From positions 248,001 to 312,000 of the forward strand of contig NZ_JASCTH010000001.1 in the NCBI RefSeq assembly GCF_030009775.1: 64,000 nt of DNA, read 5' to 3'. Below, one piece after another: positions 18,725-27,343 of this stretch (positions within the stretch are counted from its first letter, which is position 1; each line of letters starts with the position of its first letter). This DNA comes from Actinoplanes sandaracinus (GTDB lineage Bacteria; Actinomycetota; Actinomycetes; Mycobacteriales; Micromonosporaceae). The translations under genes and the position numbers were made by a program. The notes beneath the pieces are model-generated. The model worked only from the letters and a program-made list of their open reading frames with translations. It was not told where the DNA came from and ran no database searches.

Positions 18725-19522
18725 TACTACCTCGCCTCCGATTACCAGCCGGTGAGGCTGACACCCGGCGAGACCACCACGGCGACGGTCAAGCTGACGC
18801 TCGGCGGCAAGGTCTCGTTCACGGCCACCGACCGGGTCAGCGGCGCCGCCGTCGGCCGCGTGTGCCCGGTGTTCGAGGTGCTCGGCCACGGAGGCCTGCC
18901 GGACGGTTACGGCGACTGCACCGACGGCCCCGGCAAGGCGACCTCGGGCAGCGTGGCCGCCGGCACCTACGAGATGTATGCGGCCGCGCCCACCGGCTAC
19001 GGCGACCAGCAGGCAGCGGCCCGCATCAAGGTCATGCCGGGCAAGACTGTGACGGCGCCGGCCGTGCTGCTCGACAAGGCCGGCACCATCACCGGCGTGG
19101 TCACCGAAGCGGCCGGCAAGCCGCTGTCCGGGATAAACGTGGCGTGGAGCGCCTGGGGCGACGCCGGTCCGGCGTGGGACACCGACACCAACGCTCAGGG
19201 CCGCTACACGATCACCGGCCTCGACCCGTACGCGTGGCCGTTGCTCTTCAGCGGCGCCGGCTACCCGCAGCAGTGGTCGGGGCACGGCGGCAACTGTTTC
19301 CGGGCCGAGACGGTGACCGTGCGCCCGTCCGGAACCACCACCTACGACCTCACCCCGGTGGCCGGCTCGACCCTGACGGGAGCAGTGACCGCACCAGCCG
19401 GCGCGACGTGGCGGATCCACGCGTTCAACGCGGCTACCGGCGACCAGATGGGGACCTTCGACTCGTACAACGCCGGCCCCGGCGGCACGAAGAAACCGAA
19501 TCTGACACTCGGTTAGGCGCCC

Positions 19523-19551
19523 ACGGGGCGGACCAATCCGGTTCGCCCCCG
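19523..19551 (+). terminator. GC-rich hairpin after the secreted-protein gene
   Basis: ACGGGGCGGACC (19523-19534) pairs with GGTTCGCCCCCGT (19539-19551), with one bulge and a G-U pair, seven nt after the stop of the restored reading frame. There is no T tract, as is usual for actinomycete hairpin terminators. Confidence 0.45.
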
Positions 19552-19770
19552 TCCCGCCCCGTCCCGGATGAAGTCCCGTGCGGCGCGGCGACACCCGATC
19601 CGAAGCCACGCGGACCGTATGCCACCGAGGCCGGATGCGGCCGATGCGAACTCTTTGTATCCGTCGTTTCGCAACTCGCGCTGCCGCTCAGCAGCCTGGC
19701 GCACGATGGTGCGGATGATCGGATATCGCTCGGGAGACGGCGCGGAGCCGCTTGAGCCTTTACGTCAGAG

Positions 19771-20430
19771 CTACTCAACGAACTTGAGACTGACGACCTT
19801 CAACCTCACCGCTTGATCATCGACGATCGATTGAAGGGTCATTCGATCCGGGACCTGAGCCAGGGTCCGTCGCAGGCATTCGTCGCGGCCGTGGACGCCG
19901 TCGGGCCGATAGCGCCACGATTTCGACAATTCCTCGACGAACTCCGCTTGAGCCGCCATGACCTGCTTCGACGGGCTGAACCTGGCGAGGGCGAGCAACT
20001 GTTCCACGTCATGACTCGGCCCGCGTATCGAGATAGGTTGCGAAAGCAGGTGATCCCGGTAGGCGGCCAATACCTCATCCAGGGCAGGAATCCGGCCCAG
20101 CGGCAACGGCGACTGAGCGCGCAAACGATCAGCCGCATCCCGGACTGCGTCCTCGTCGGCCGTGGACGACACGCTCTCATCGACGCCGCGCCATCCGGAG
20201 AGCCTATGCCCCAGACTCAGCGAGATTCCCGGGAAGTTCATCGTTAGCGGGTGCACATGTGCGGTCGGGAAGTACTCGACGCGGCCCGGCACCTGAGCGA
20301 GGGCAACGCCCTGGAGAATCGGCCCGATACGGCGCAGAAGACGCATCGGCCGCCAGATTTCGAACCCGGGAAACAACTCCTGCCACGTCCGGCTGATCCG
20401 CCGCCGAGCCTTCGCATCGATACCCGCCAC
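19771..20430 (-). CDS. Hypothetical protein of unknown family
   Basis: This is 219 aa from ATG 20430. I do not recognise the family. The N-terminus is basic (MAGIDAKARRRISRTWQEL), followed by a mixed alpha/beta region (PTAHVHPLTMNFPGISLSLG) and a helical C-terminal half. There is no signal peptide, membrane helix or obvious catalytic motif. Codon use matches its neighbours and the frame is long enough to trust. It stands alone, convergent with the secreted-protein gene and divergent from the type VII substrate operon. Confidence 0.65.
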   Translation of the reverse strand: MAGIDAKARRRISRTWQELFPGFEIWRPMRLLRRIGPILQGVALAQVPGRVEYFPTAHVHPLTMNFPGISLSLGHRLSGWRGVDESVSSTADEDAVRDAADRLRAQSPLPLGRIPALDEVLAAYRDHLLSQPISIRGPSHDVEQLLALARFSPSKQVMAAQAEFVEELSKSWRYRPDGVHGRDECLRRTLAQVPDRMTLQSIVDDQAVRLKVVSLKFVE

Positions 20431-20664
20431 AAAACCACCGTATCGGACCCGACGCGCCGTTCACCGACGCTGAGCTAACCACCGGGTCGGCTACGGGCCC
20501 TCGTCGTCGCCGTCGTGGCGCAGGGCTGCTGACCGCCGCGTAGCCATCCCGGCGCCGATGTCGGGTAGCGGACGCAGAATGTGGACCGGCGCGGCGAACC
20601 GGATCATCGATGTCGGCGTACCTCCCTGTAGAGACGCGACTCGCGCGCGCAGAGGAGGACATCG

Positions 20665-20976
20665 ATGCAACCTGACCTGCTGAGGGTTGATGTGGTGGCC
20701 CTGCGTGTCATGGGCAGGGATGTCATCGATGCCGCCGCGACGTTGCGGGAGACGGTGAAGGCGACCGGACCGGGCCTCGCTCCCCCGGCTGAGCCCGGTT
20801 CTGCGGCAGCAACGGCAGCGCGGGCCGCGGAGAAGGCGTGGCTGACGAGCCTCAATCGGCTGACCGTCCAGGTGGATCAGCTCGGCCGGAAGATGACGAG
20901 AGCCGCCGACAGCTACCAGGCGACAGACCAGGCCGGTGCGGACGAGTTGCGGCCCAGCGGATCGCCGGGGTTCTGA
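20665..20976 (+). CDS. EspC-like type VII secretion target
   Basis: This is 103 aa from ATG 20665, with AGAGGAGG nine nt upstream. It is all helical, with the pattern of EspC/WXG100-like substrates: LLRVDVVALRVMGRDVIDAAATLRETVKATG, a Pro/Gly turn, then RAAEKAWLTSLNRLTVQVDQ and RAADSYQATDQAGADEL. It overlaps the next start by one base (TGATG), so the two are translationally coupled and the products probably form a helical hairpin dimer for export. Confidence 0.7.
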   Translation: MQPDLLRVDVVALRVMGRDVIDAAATLRETVKATGPGLAPPAEPGSAAATAARAAEKAWLTSLNRLTVQVDQLGRKMTRAADSYQATDQAGADELRPSGSPGF

Positions 20977-23417
20977 TGAGCGAGATGACGCTACAGACCC
21001 TGCTGTCGTTCGACGTCACTTCCTGGCATGCGGCTGCGGACCGATGGCAGCGACTCGCGCAGGGCATCGACGATGCCACGGATCAGATGATCCGGGGCAC
21101 CCGCGATCTATCCTACGCCTGGCCGGACGGAGCGGGCTCAGCGGCCGCGGCCCAGGAGGCCACCGCGCAGCGCGCTGCGGTGAGCAACACCTACTACCCG
21201 GCGAAGCGTATCCGGGAGGCGATGGATCAGCATGCGTACGCCATGAGCGCGCTGCGGCAGCAGGCCGAGAGCATCGTTGCGGCCGCCCGGCAGGCCGGAT
21301 ACAGCGTGGACACGGCGGCCGTCACGATCACCGCGCCCGCGGCCGCGTACATGGGTGGCAACCTGGACCGGACCGGCCGGGAGACCGGCGCGCTCCTCAA
21401 CGACCTTCGTTCCATCGTGGAGTACGCACGGGCGCAGGACGACTCGACGGCCGGCCTCATCAATGACAACGTGCCATCGGCCCAAGCCGGTTTCGGGACC
21501 AGCCCACCCGGCGCGATCTCCCGAGCTGCCGAGCTGGCGCAGAAGCTCAAGGACCCGACGTACCAGCCCACCGCCGCGGAACTCGGCGAGCTGCGAGACC
21601 TGATCGAGACGTACGGCAAGGACAAGGTCTTCGCCCACGACGTCCTCAGCGCTCTGGGGCCCAAGGGCCTACTGGAGCTCAGCGGCACGCTGGCGACGTA
21701 CCAGCTCGACCGGCCCGGAAGAGACACCGACGACGTGCTGTTCAGTCGCGACACCGCCGACATCGTGCGGGATCTGCAGAACGGCCTCGGGGTGATGCTG
21801 GCAACCGCGACCACGGAGACCGGCGCCACGACCGGCCTGCGCGGCGAGACCTACATTCCCGGCGCGTACGAGCTGTCCAGTCAGTGGGTCACCGACCTGA
21901 TGACCGCCGGGCGCAGCAAGATGGACATCGGCGATCCCTCCAGCCCAGCACGGTTCGTGGAGGATGTCTACGGCTACCAGCTGCTCGGTCCGCTGCTGCA
22001 CAGCGGCGGCTACGACGCCGGGTTCCTGTCCACCGTCGGCGGGGACATCGTCGACTTCGAGATGGAGCAGGGCAAGGACAGCGCCCTGTGGACCGAGGCA
22101 CGCGGGGAGAACCTTCGCCTCGACTGGGCTCAGGACCACGACGACAACTTGGCGCCAGCCGGCTACGACCCGGTGAACGCCCTGATGGACGCTTTGTCGC
22201 GCAACGGTGACGCCACCCGGGACCTTCTCACCGGCGTCACCCACTACACCAGCGACGGCCCCGACGGCGGCCGGCTGCCCCGGCTCGACTACCTGCTCAC
22301 CGACCGGGAGTGGGACGCGACCGCCGACGTCCCCGGCGGACCCGGCTGGACGGCCGAGCTGATGAAGAACGGCGACGACTACCGCAACGGCGCCCTCGAC
22401 AGGTTCGGCATCGCTCTCGAACGCGCCACGACCGACACTCCCGGGCCGGACGCACGACGTCTCGTCGAGTCGATCATCTTCGAGACCAGCGCCGACGAGC
22501 AGGCCAGGGGTTACGCCAACCGTGAGGATTCGACCAAGGGCGGCGAGACCGTGGAGTTCGCGAAGAACAATCTGATCCGCCCGGAGTTGCGTGACTCGAT
22601 GGGCAACATCGTGTCGGCGTACATCGTCGACGTGAATCACAACATCGCCGACGGACGACCGGTGACGGATGAGTCCATCAACGTCAACCGTACCGATCTC
22701 ACCCGTTTCCTGGCCGACATCGGCAAGGACGAAGGCGCGCACCAGACGGTCGCCAACGCCGAGGCGGTGTACGCCGCCGCCAAGTACGACGAGATCCTCT
22801 CCGGCAGGCAGAATCCGAACGACGACATCAACGGCAACCTGCGTGCGATGGAGGTCGTCGCCCACAACTATGGCAGCGTGCTCGGCGCACTCGACTTCGG
22901 TGCCGCCGAGGCCCACCATGCGACAAGCGCCGAACTGGACGAGAAACACAACACGAGCGTCGAGAACCGGTACAGGGTCGTCGGCCCGCTGGCCGAAGGA
23001 GCCGTGGGCGCGATGACGTCCAAGGTCCCCGGCCTCAGCGACCTGACCACCGCGATCGTCGGCGATGTGATGGAGGATCTCGAGGAGGGGGCGAAGGTCG
23101 ACAACCACGGCCGGGCGACCTACGAGGTCGGCACCATGCTCGGCGCCGGCCGGACCACCGCGGTCGACCTCACCGAGGTGGCGCTCTACAACAGCGGCAA
23201 ACTCGAAGGCCTGCCGGACGGCCTGATCCAGGACGGCCGCCCGAAGCCGGTGAGCGAGTGGGGCGACGAGGATTACCGGGATTGGCGAACCTACAAGGGC
23301 GGGGCGGGCCAGAGCACGGTGGGTAACGCCGCCGCCCAAGCCGGAGACTCTTACCAGAACGGCTATGAGTGGACCAAAGGTCTCCTGACCGACTGGAAGG
23401 ACGGGGAACCCAAGTGA
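20976..23417 (+). CDS. Large WXG-type protein, probable type VII secretion substrate
   Basis: This is 813 aa from ATG 20976, which overlaps the previous stop. The N-terminal 100 residues (VTSWHAAADRWQRLAQGIDD, then LSYAWPDGAGSAAA) have the WXG100 hairpin with a W-x-x-G turn. The remaining 700 residues resemble the long extracellular proteins annotated DUF6571 in actinomycetes (FAHDVLSALGPKGLLELSGTL near residue 220). No toxin motif is obvious at the C-terminus. It overlaps the downstream lipoprotein gene by GTGA, so the three genes form one operon. Confidence 0.75.
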   Translation: MSEMTLQTLLSFDVTSWHAAADRWQRLAQGIDDATDQMIRGTRDLSYAWPDGAGSAAAAQEATAQRAAVSNTYYPAKRIREAMDQHAYAMSALRQQAESIVAAARQAGYSVDTAAVTITAPAAAYMGGNLDRTGRETGALLNDLRSIVEYARAQDDSTAGLINDNVPSAQAGFGTSPPGAISRAAELAQKLKDPTYQPTAAELGELRDLIETYGKDKVFAHDVLSALGPKGLLELSGTLATYQLDRPGRDTDDVLFSRDTADIVRDLQNGLGVMLATATTETGATTGLRGETYIPGAYELSSQWVTDLMTAGRSKMDIGDPSSPARFVEDVYGYQLLGPLLHSGGYDAGFLSTVGGDIVDFEMEQGKDSALWTEARGENLRLDWAQDHDDNLAPAGYDPVNALMDALSRNGDATRDLLTGVTHYTSDGPDGGRLPRLDYLLTDREWDATADVPGGPGWTAELMKNGDDYRNGALDRFGIALERATTDTPGPDARRLVESIIFETSADEQARGYANREDSTKGGETVEFAKNNLIRPELRDSMGNIVSAYIVDVNHNIADGRPVTDESINVNRTDLTRFLADIGKDEGAHQTVANAEAVYAAAKYDEILSGRQNPNDDINGNLRAMEVVAHNYGSVLGALDFGAAEAHHATSAELDEKHNTSVENRYRVVGPLAEGAVGAMTSKVPGLSDLTTAIVGDVMEDLEEGAKVDNHGRATYEVGTMLGAGRTTAVDLTEVALYNSGKLEGLPDGLIQDGRPKPVSEWGDEDYRDWRTYKGGAGQSTVGNAAAQAGDSYQNGYEWTKGLLTDWKDGEPK

Positions 23418-24076
23418 AGATACGCGCTGCGGCGATCGTCGCCGTGACGGTGGCCCTGGCGACGGCGGGTTGTACTGATTCCGACGAGCCCACGAACGTG
23501 GGTGCGTCCGCATCGGGCGTGCCGAGCGGTGCGGCCCCGTCGTCGATGACTTTCGAGGAGGCGTACCGGCGGCTGCCGATGGCCGGGCCCGAAAACGCGC
23601 CGATCATCTGGGACCTGTCTCAGACAGCGGACACCGAGGAGGTCCTAGCCGCCCGGCGGAGTCTGGCGTTCTGGTACTGGGAGGGGAGTTCGACAGACTG
23701 GACTTCGATCATCCCAATCGGACGGCTCCTCTTCACCGACAGGTTCTACCAGCAGTCCCTGGCGCCGTTCGCTGACGTCACGAACAACGAGGAGCCGTCG
23801 AGCGGCCCGATCTGGGTGAAGACCATGGGCGTCGAGAAGACCGGCCCGGACCAGGTGAGGGTGACCTTCTGCACCGACCGCGGCCACTGGCGCGACGCCG
23901 ATGACGAGCCCGGGGTCCGCAAGGACCGCGCGAACCTCGAATCGTACGTGTTGAAACACGAGCAGACCGGCGACGGCGAACGCCGCTGGCTCACCGACAG
24001 CCTGATCGACAACGCTGTCGACCGCGAGGCGCAGTACGGCGCGGAGTGCACGAAGTGGGCTCAGCACCAGCCCTGA
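23414..24076 (+). CDS. Lipoprotein of the type VII substrate operon
   Basis: This is 220 aa from GTG 23414, overlapping the previous stop; GGGGAA upstream serves as ribosome-binding site. The signal sequence KIRAAAIVAVTVALATAGC ends in a lipobox (ATAGC), predicting a Cys-anchored lipoprotein. The mature part has a Ser/Thr-rich spacer, then a helical start (FEEAYRRLP) and a C-terminal alpha/beta region typical of actinobacterial small lipoproteins with a sandwich of strands (WVKTMGVEKTGPDQVRVTFC). It may protect the producer or bind the secreted partner at the surface; this is inference from gene order. Confidence 0.75.
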   Translation: MKIRAAAIVAVTVALATAGCTDSDEPTNVGASASGVPSGAAPSSMTFEEAYRRLPMAGPENAPIIWDLSQTADTEEVLAARRSLAFWYWEGSSTDWTSIIPIGRLLFTDRFYQQSLAPFADVTNNEEPSSGPIWVKTMGVEKTGPDQVRVTFCTDRGHWRDADDEPGVRKDRANLESYVLKHEQTGDGERRWLTDSLIDNAVDREAQYGAECTKWAQHQP

Positions 24077-24321
24077 CACCCGAGGCCGGACCACCTACGA
24101 GGGCGGTGCGACGTGTCGATGCCGCTGGGACACCGTTGGCACGGGCCGCGGCAGGTAAGCCGCCGTACGCCGGTCCATGCCCTTGCGTCAGCCACCCGCA
24201 ACCGAGGGAGACCACCCCGCCGTACCGCGTCAACGGACACCACCGGCCGATCTTCATACGCCCACCGCAATCAGGCTCTACGGCGATGCCGAAGACATTG
24301 CTGACGACGCATCTAGGCTAG

Positions 24322-24570
24322 TCACTTCCGGGCCAGGACCGCGCCTTCCCGAACGGAGTCAACGACGTCTGCGTCAACGGCGACCGTGGTCTTCGACGAT
24401 GCGGCGTGCAGTTCGATGGATCTCACCACCGCAAGGCCGGAGGGCGAGCCATCGTCCAAGACCGTGAGTTCGTCGCCGATGCGTAGAGCGTCACCCTCCA
24501 GTTGCCCGGTGACGAACAGCCAAGGGCGGCTCGACAAGCGGTGCACTCGCTCGATGGTGAGCCGGGTCAT
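24322..24570 (-). CDS. EF-Tu domain II-like beta-barrel protein, possible immunity protein
   Basis: This is 82 aa from ATG 24570, with AGGAGG well placed upstream. The frame from 24588 is less likely. The strand pattern FVTGQLEGDALRIGDELTVL, then VRSIELH and DVVDSVREGAVLA, matches the second (beta-barrel) domain of translation GTPases, with no GTPase domain. Its start overlaps the end of the WXG-metalloprotease gene by four nt and it is the last gene of that operon, the usual place for an immunity gene. Whether it binds the toxin is inference. It could instead be a free-standing barrel with another role. Confidence 0.65.
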   Translation of the reverse strand: MTRLTIERVHRLSSRPWLFVTGQLEGDALRIGDELTVLDDGSPSGLAVVRSIELHAASSKTTVAVDADVVDSVREGAVLARK

Positions 24571-25760
24571 GTGCGGTTCCTCCTCCATGTCTCGACGAAA
24601 CTTTCCTCAGCCTCGTATGCCTCATCCTCCAACGGCCCGGTCATGGTCGTGATCCGGCCTTCCTCGTGCTGGCGGACGTGCACGCTTTCATGTCCGAGCG
24701 TCCGCACCAGTGTCTCCTCGTCCTGGAATGCAGCAGGGCCTAGCTGGACGCCGAGCGAGTCAGTCCTGGCCACAGCACCCTGGAAATCCAGGTAAGCGAT
24801 ATCGTCCGCGCTCTCGACGACTTCGACAGGCACTCCCCGAAAATCAACGCCGGCCATTTCGGCAAAATGCTGGACGGTGTCCGCAGTTCGCGGCAAACCG
24901 ACATCCTGATCGAGAACCTCACGATTCGACAATGCGCCGGCTCGCGAGTACAAGCTGACGCCACGAGGTGGTGCGGAGCTTGCCGGGTCGGTGCGGCTGA
25001 GTCGCCCCAGGAGCTGTTTGAGGCGGTCGAGTATGCCGGTGAGTTCGTCGAGTTTGCCGTTCAGGCGGCGCAGGCTGTTGAGCAGTGCCCGGATGAAGTG
25101 CTGAATCCGGTTCACCCACTTGGCCACCAACGCTGCCACCTGGCCGACCACCACCGGGGTGGCCAGGCCCAGCGTGACGCCTTCCATGGCCAGCCACTGC
25201 GGCAGCCGTACGGCGAGGGTCGCGACGAACTGGGCGATCAGGTCCCGCACGATCTCACGGACCAGCCCGACCAGAAGGCCGGCGCCTTCGACGGCGTACG
25301 AGATCGCGTTCGTCACCGTCGCGATCCCGTCGACCACGGCGAGTTGTTCGTTTGCGTGGGCGCGGTAGGCGTCGCCGGACGCGCCGTACCAGTCGGCGGT
25401 CTGTGTCCGGACCGCGGCCGCGTACTGCTGATGGGTTCCGGCAGCGGACGCTGAGACGTTGCGCCAGGTTGCCGCGTGCGCGGCGATCTCGTCCGGCTTG
25501 CCGGCAAGCCAGTCAAGGGCATCCTTGAGCGGCTTGACATGCTCCAACAGCCAGCCGACACCCCACGCCATCAACGAGCCGAGCGGATCGACCGCCACCG
25601 CCAGGACGTCGAGACTGCCCCCTACCCCGCCGAGCGTGGCATCGACCCAACTGTTGTTCCGGATGCCGTCGCTGACCTGCCGGGCGTCCTCGGCCAACCC
25701 CAGCCCGGTGGACCAGGTCGTCGAACTCTGCGCCTCCGCGACCAGCGGATTGCCGCTCAC
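24567..25760 (-). CDS. WXG-domain polymorphic toxin with zincin metalloprotease C-terminus
   Basis: This is 397 aa from GTG 25760, overlapping the previous stop (GTGA). Residues about 90-190 form a WXG-like helical domain with WYG at 124-126. Hydrophobic helices follow (160-215), then a linker. Residues about 265-397 are a compact C-terminal domain with HESVH at 357-361 (HExxH zinc motif) and an acidic DEAYEAEESFVE helix that could give the third ligand. The architecture of secretion domain plus variable C-terminal enzyme is that of type VII polymorphic toxins. The target protein is unknown. Confidence 0.75.
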   Translation of the reverse strand: MSGNPLVAEAQSSTTWSTGLGLAEDARQVSDGIRNNSWVDATLGGVGGSLDVLAVAVDPLGSLMAWGVGWLLEHVKPLKDALDWLAGKPDEIAAHAATWRNVSASAAGTHQQYAAAVRTQTADWYGASGDAYRAHANEQLAVVDGIATVTNAISYAVEGAGLLVGLVREIVRDLIAQFVATLAVRLPQWLAMEGVTLGLATPVVVGQVAALVAKWVNRIQHFIRALLNSLRRLNGKLDELTGILDRLKQLLGRLSRTDPASSAPPRGVSLYSRAGALSNREVLDQDVGLPRTADTVQHFAEMAGVDFRGVPVEVVESADDIAYLDFQGAVARTDSLGVQLGPAAFQDEETLVRTLGHESVHVRQHEEGRITTMTGPLEDEAYEAEESFVETWRRNRT

Positions 25761-26083
25761 AACGGCAACTCAGGCCCTCGGCCCACCTCGGTCAACCGGC
25801 CGGCGCTGTCGACATCAACCGCTTCCATCGACGCCGCGGTGGCACGTAGCTTCAGCGCCGTCTCGGACAAGGCGTCCACCGCGCCGTTCAAGATGTCCAC
25901 AGCGCCACTGAACAGGGGACTCAACATGCCTGGCAGGAACTGGCAGATCTCCCCGTACGCCTGATGATCCATGCTCACCTCGCGCACCGCCGACCGGGCC
26001 ACGGCCATCTGATCGGCGGCCTCACTGACCGCGCCGGCGTGCTGCCGGACAACTGCGGCCGGAAACCGCATCACCGCACTCAT
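25757..26083 (-). CDS. EspC-like secretion partner
   Basis: This is 108 aa from ATG 26083, overlapping the previous stop as ATGA; ATG 26071 is an alternative. The helical hairpin starts with a basic VMRFPAAVVRQHAGAVSEAADQM segment and contains VREVSMDHQAYGEICQFLPG, as in EspC/type VII target proteins. It is encoded directly before the WXG-metalloprotease and is probably co-exported with it or acts as its dimer partner. Confidence 0.7.
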   Translation of the reverse strand: MSAVMRFPAAVVRQHAGAVSEAADQMAVARSAVREVSMDHQAYGEICQFLPGMLSPLFSGAVDILNGAVDALSETALKLRATAASMEAVDVDSAGRLTEVGRGPELPL

Positions 26084-26463
26084 CGGCCGTCGCGTCCGTC
26101 CGGCGCCGGGAACCTGGCCTCGAACGAGTCGATCACCGCCCGGCCGGCCTCGCTGTCCGCGCCGACCGTCGCCTGCACCTGCTCGGCCACCTTCGCGGAC
26201 AAGACGGCCTGTGCCCGTCGCATCACCGCCACGATCTCCCGGCCCAACTGCGGCCCGGACACCGCATGCACCCGGTCGTCCAGCTCAAGGAGTTCCACCT
26301 GGCCGGACGAGCCCACCGTCACCCGGATAGCCCCGTCACGGCCTTCCGCCGAACCGGTCAGCGCGGCCACCCGCCGCGACAACTCGACACTACGTTCAGC
26401 CTGCGCGTGCACCTGCGACGCCCACGAATCCAGCCACTCCTCCGCAGCATCGGCATCTTCCAC
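26080..26463 (-). CDS. YbaB/EbfC-like protein
   Basis: This is 127 aa from ATG 26463. A long N-terminal helix (DSWASQVHAQAERSVELSRR) precedes three strands (IRVTVGSSGQVELLELDDRV) and a C-terminal helix (REIVAVMRRAQAVLSAKV), the YbaB layout. Such proteins recur as the first gene of type VII toxin operons in actinomycetes, where their job is not known. It overlaps the EspC-like gene by four nt. The promoter must lie in 26464-26620. Confidence 0.7.
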   Translation of the reverse strand: MEDADAAEEWLDSWASQVHAQAERSVELSRRVAALTGSAEGRDGAIRVTVGSSGQVELLELDDRVHAVSGPQLGREIVAVMRRAQAVLSAKVAEQVQATVGADSEAGRAVIDSFEARFPAPDGRDGR

Positions 26464-26626
26464 TGAGTCCCACCTTCATCGACGTCCAGCACACGCTATC
26501 GACACCACGCCAGAGGGAGAAGACACCCGAACCCGAGGCGCCGAGCGCGGCCCGTCCTCGGGATCCCACCCAGCCGGCCGAACCACTCTCGGTTCGCGCG
26601 AAAACTCCATTCGACGAGCATGTCGC

Positions 26627-26705
26627 GGGCCGGACGTTGCACCATGCGAACCACCCGATCATCGTCACCGGCGATTCACTGCCGGGGCGTTTGGCCAGTT
26701 CAAGG
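26627..26705 (+). repeat. Dispersed repeat, copy A
   Basis: This starts GGGCCGGACGTTGCACCATG, continues with CGAACCAC and ends near CGTTTGGCCAGTTCA. It is one of four related copies (26627, 28422, 29563, 32848), all in the same orientation. A short hairpin (CGAACC/GGTTCG, 26579-26597) lies upstream of it. It sits between the toxin operon promoter and the 3' end of the PIN gene. Confidence 0.8.
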
Positions 26706-26722
26706 GGTATTCGGCCAGCCCG

Positions 26723-27334
26723 TTAGCCATGATTTATACCCGCCTTCAGCCGCCTCGGACGGGTGCGCCACCAGGCCGGGAGATCTAGATGGCGTCGCAC
26801 TTCAGCCGCGAATCTGGGCACGCCGGTGCGCTGTAGGAGGACAAGGATTTCCGGCACGGTGTTCGGCGCTCGCCGATAGGACGCGGCTTGGTGGCGGAGA
26901 ACGTCCATGGTCAAGCCGGGGTAGAGATCGAGTTGGTCGAGGAGGAAGTCGTCGGGGTGGATGGCTGCGATGTCGTAGGGCTTGAGGGCCGGCTCGGGGA
27001 AGTCGCTGAGGTTGAAGGTGACGATGACTTCGGCATTGGCGCGTACGGCGGCAGCCAGAACGTGCCGGTCCTTCGGGTGGTTCGTCATACCGTCGATGAG
27101 TGACTCGTAGCCAGTGACCGGGACGTCGGGGAATGACCGGCTCATCTGGCCGAGCCGCCGATCGACCCGATCCGCTGGTAGCCCACGCGCTATGAGGTTG
27201 CGACGAAGTTCGACGAAGATGTCGGCCGACCAGAGCGGCCGGTACGCGGAGGCTTCGGCGAGGCGAAGCAGCGTGTCGCACAGGTAGGCCGGGTAGAACA
27301 CGCAGGTGTCAAGGAACGCGGGGAACGCCACCAT
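26723..27334 (-). CDS. PIN-domain toxin
   Basis: This is 203 aa from ATG 27334. The N-terminus AFLDTCVFYPAYLCDTLLRL has the first PIN acidic residue (D9). HPKDRHVLAAAVRANAEVIV and TFNLSDFPEPAL supply the later acidic residues, so the Mg-dependent RNase site appears complete. The C-terminal 70 residues are helical. It lies nine nt downstream of an HTH antitoxin gene. The pair fits the VapC-like PIN/excisionase-type HTH modules common in actinobacteria. Confidence 0.8.
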   Translation of the reverse strand: MVAFPAFLDTCVFYPAYLCDTLLRLAEASAYRPLWSADIFVELRRNLIARGLPADRVDRRLGQMSRSFPDVPVTGYESLIDGMTNHPKDRHVLAAAVRANAEVIVTFNLSDFPEPALKPYDIAAIHPDDFLLDQLDLYPGLTMDVLRHQAASYRRAPNTVPEILVLLQRTGVPRFAAEVRRHLDLPAWWRTRPRRLKAGINHG

Positions 27335-27343
27335 GACGGGTTG

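Larger units (their letters stand above)
17293..19516 (+). pseudogene. Secreted multi-repeat (carboxypeptidase-regulatory/Cna-B-like) protein, frameshifted
   Basis: Reading starts at ATG 17293 with a clear signal peptide (GYAVAVGMLAAGAFAAPALAA) and continues through about seven beta-sandwich repeats of the type GTVxGxxTxxDGSPLAxxxVTL. The frame stops at 18723 after GEGS. A second frame, 18725-19516, continues the same repeats without interruption. Removing one copy of the TAGC duplication at 18717-18724 rejoins them as GEGSYYLASDYQPVRLTPG, giving about 740 aa. There is also a 39-bp in-frame tandem duplication. The protein was a surface or exported adhesin-like or scaffold protein. It is either a recent pseudogene, a phase-variable gene or an assembly error. 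Confidence 0.8.

Noticed and set aside
24077..24321. Short minus-strand frames with several Cys between the lipoprotein and barrel genes
   Set aside because: No ribosome-binding site, no family pattern and no conserved spacing of the Cys residues; treated as intergenic.
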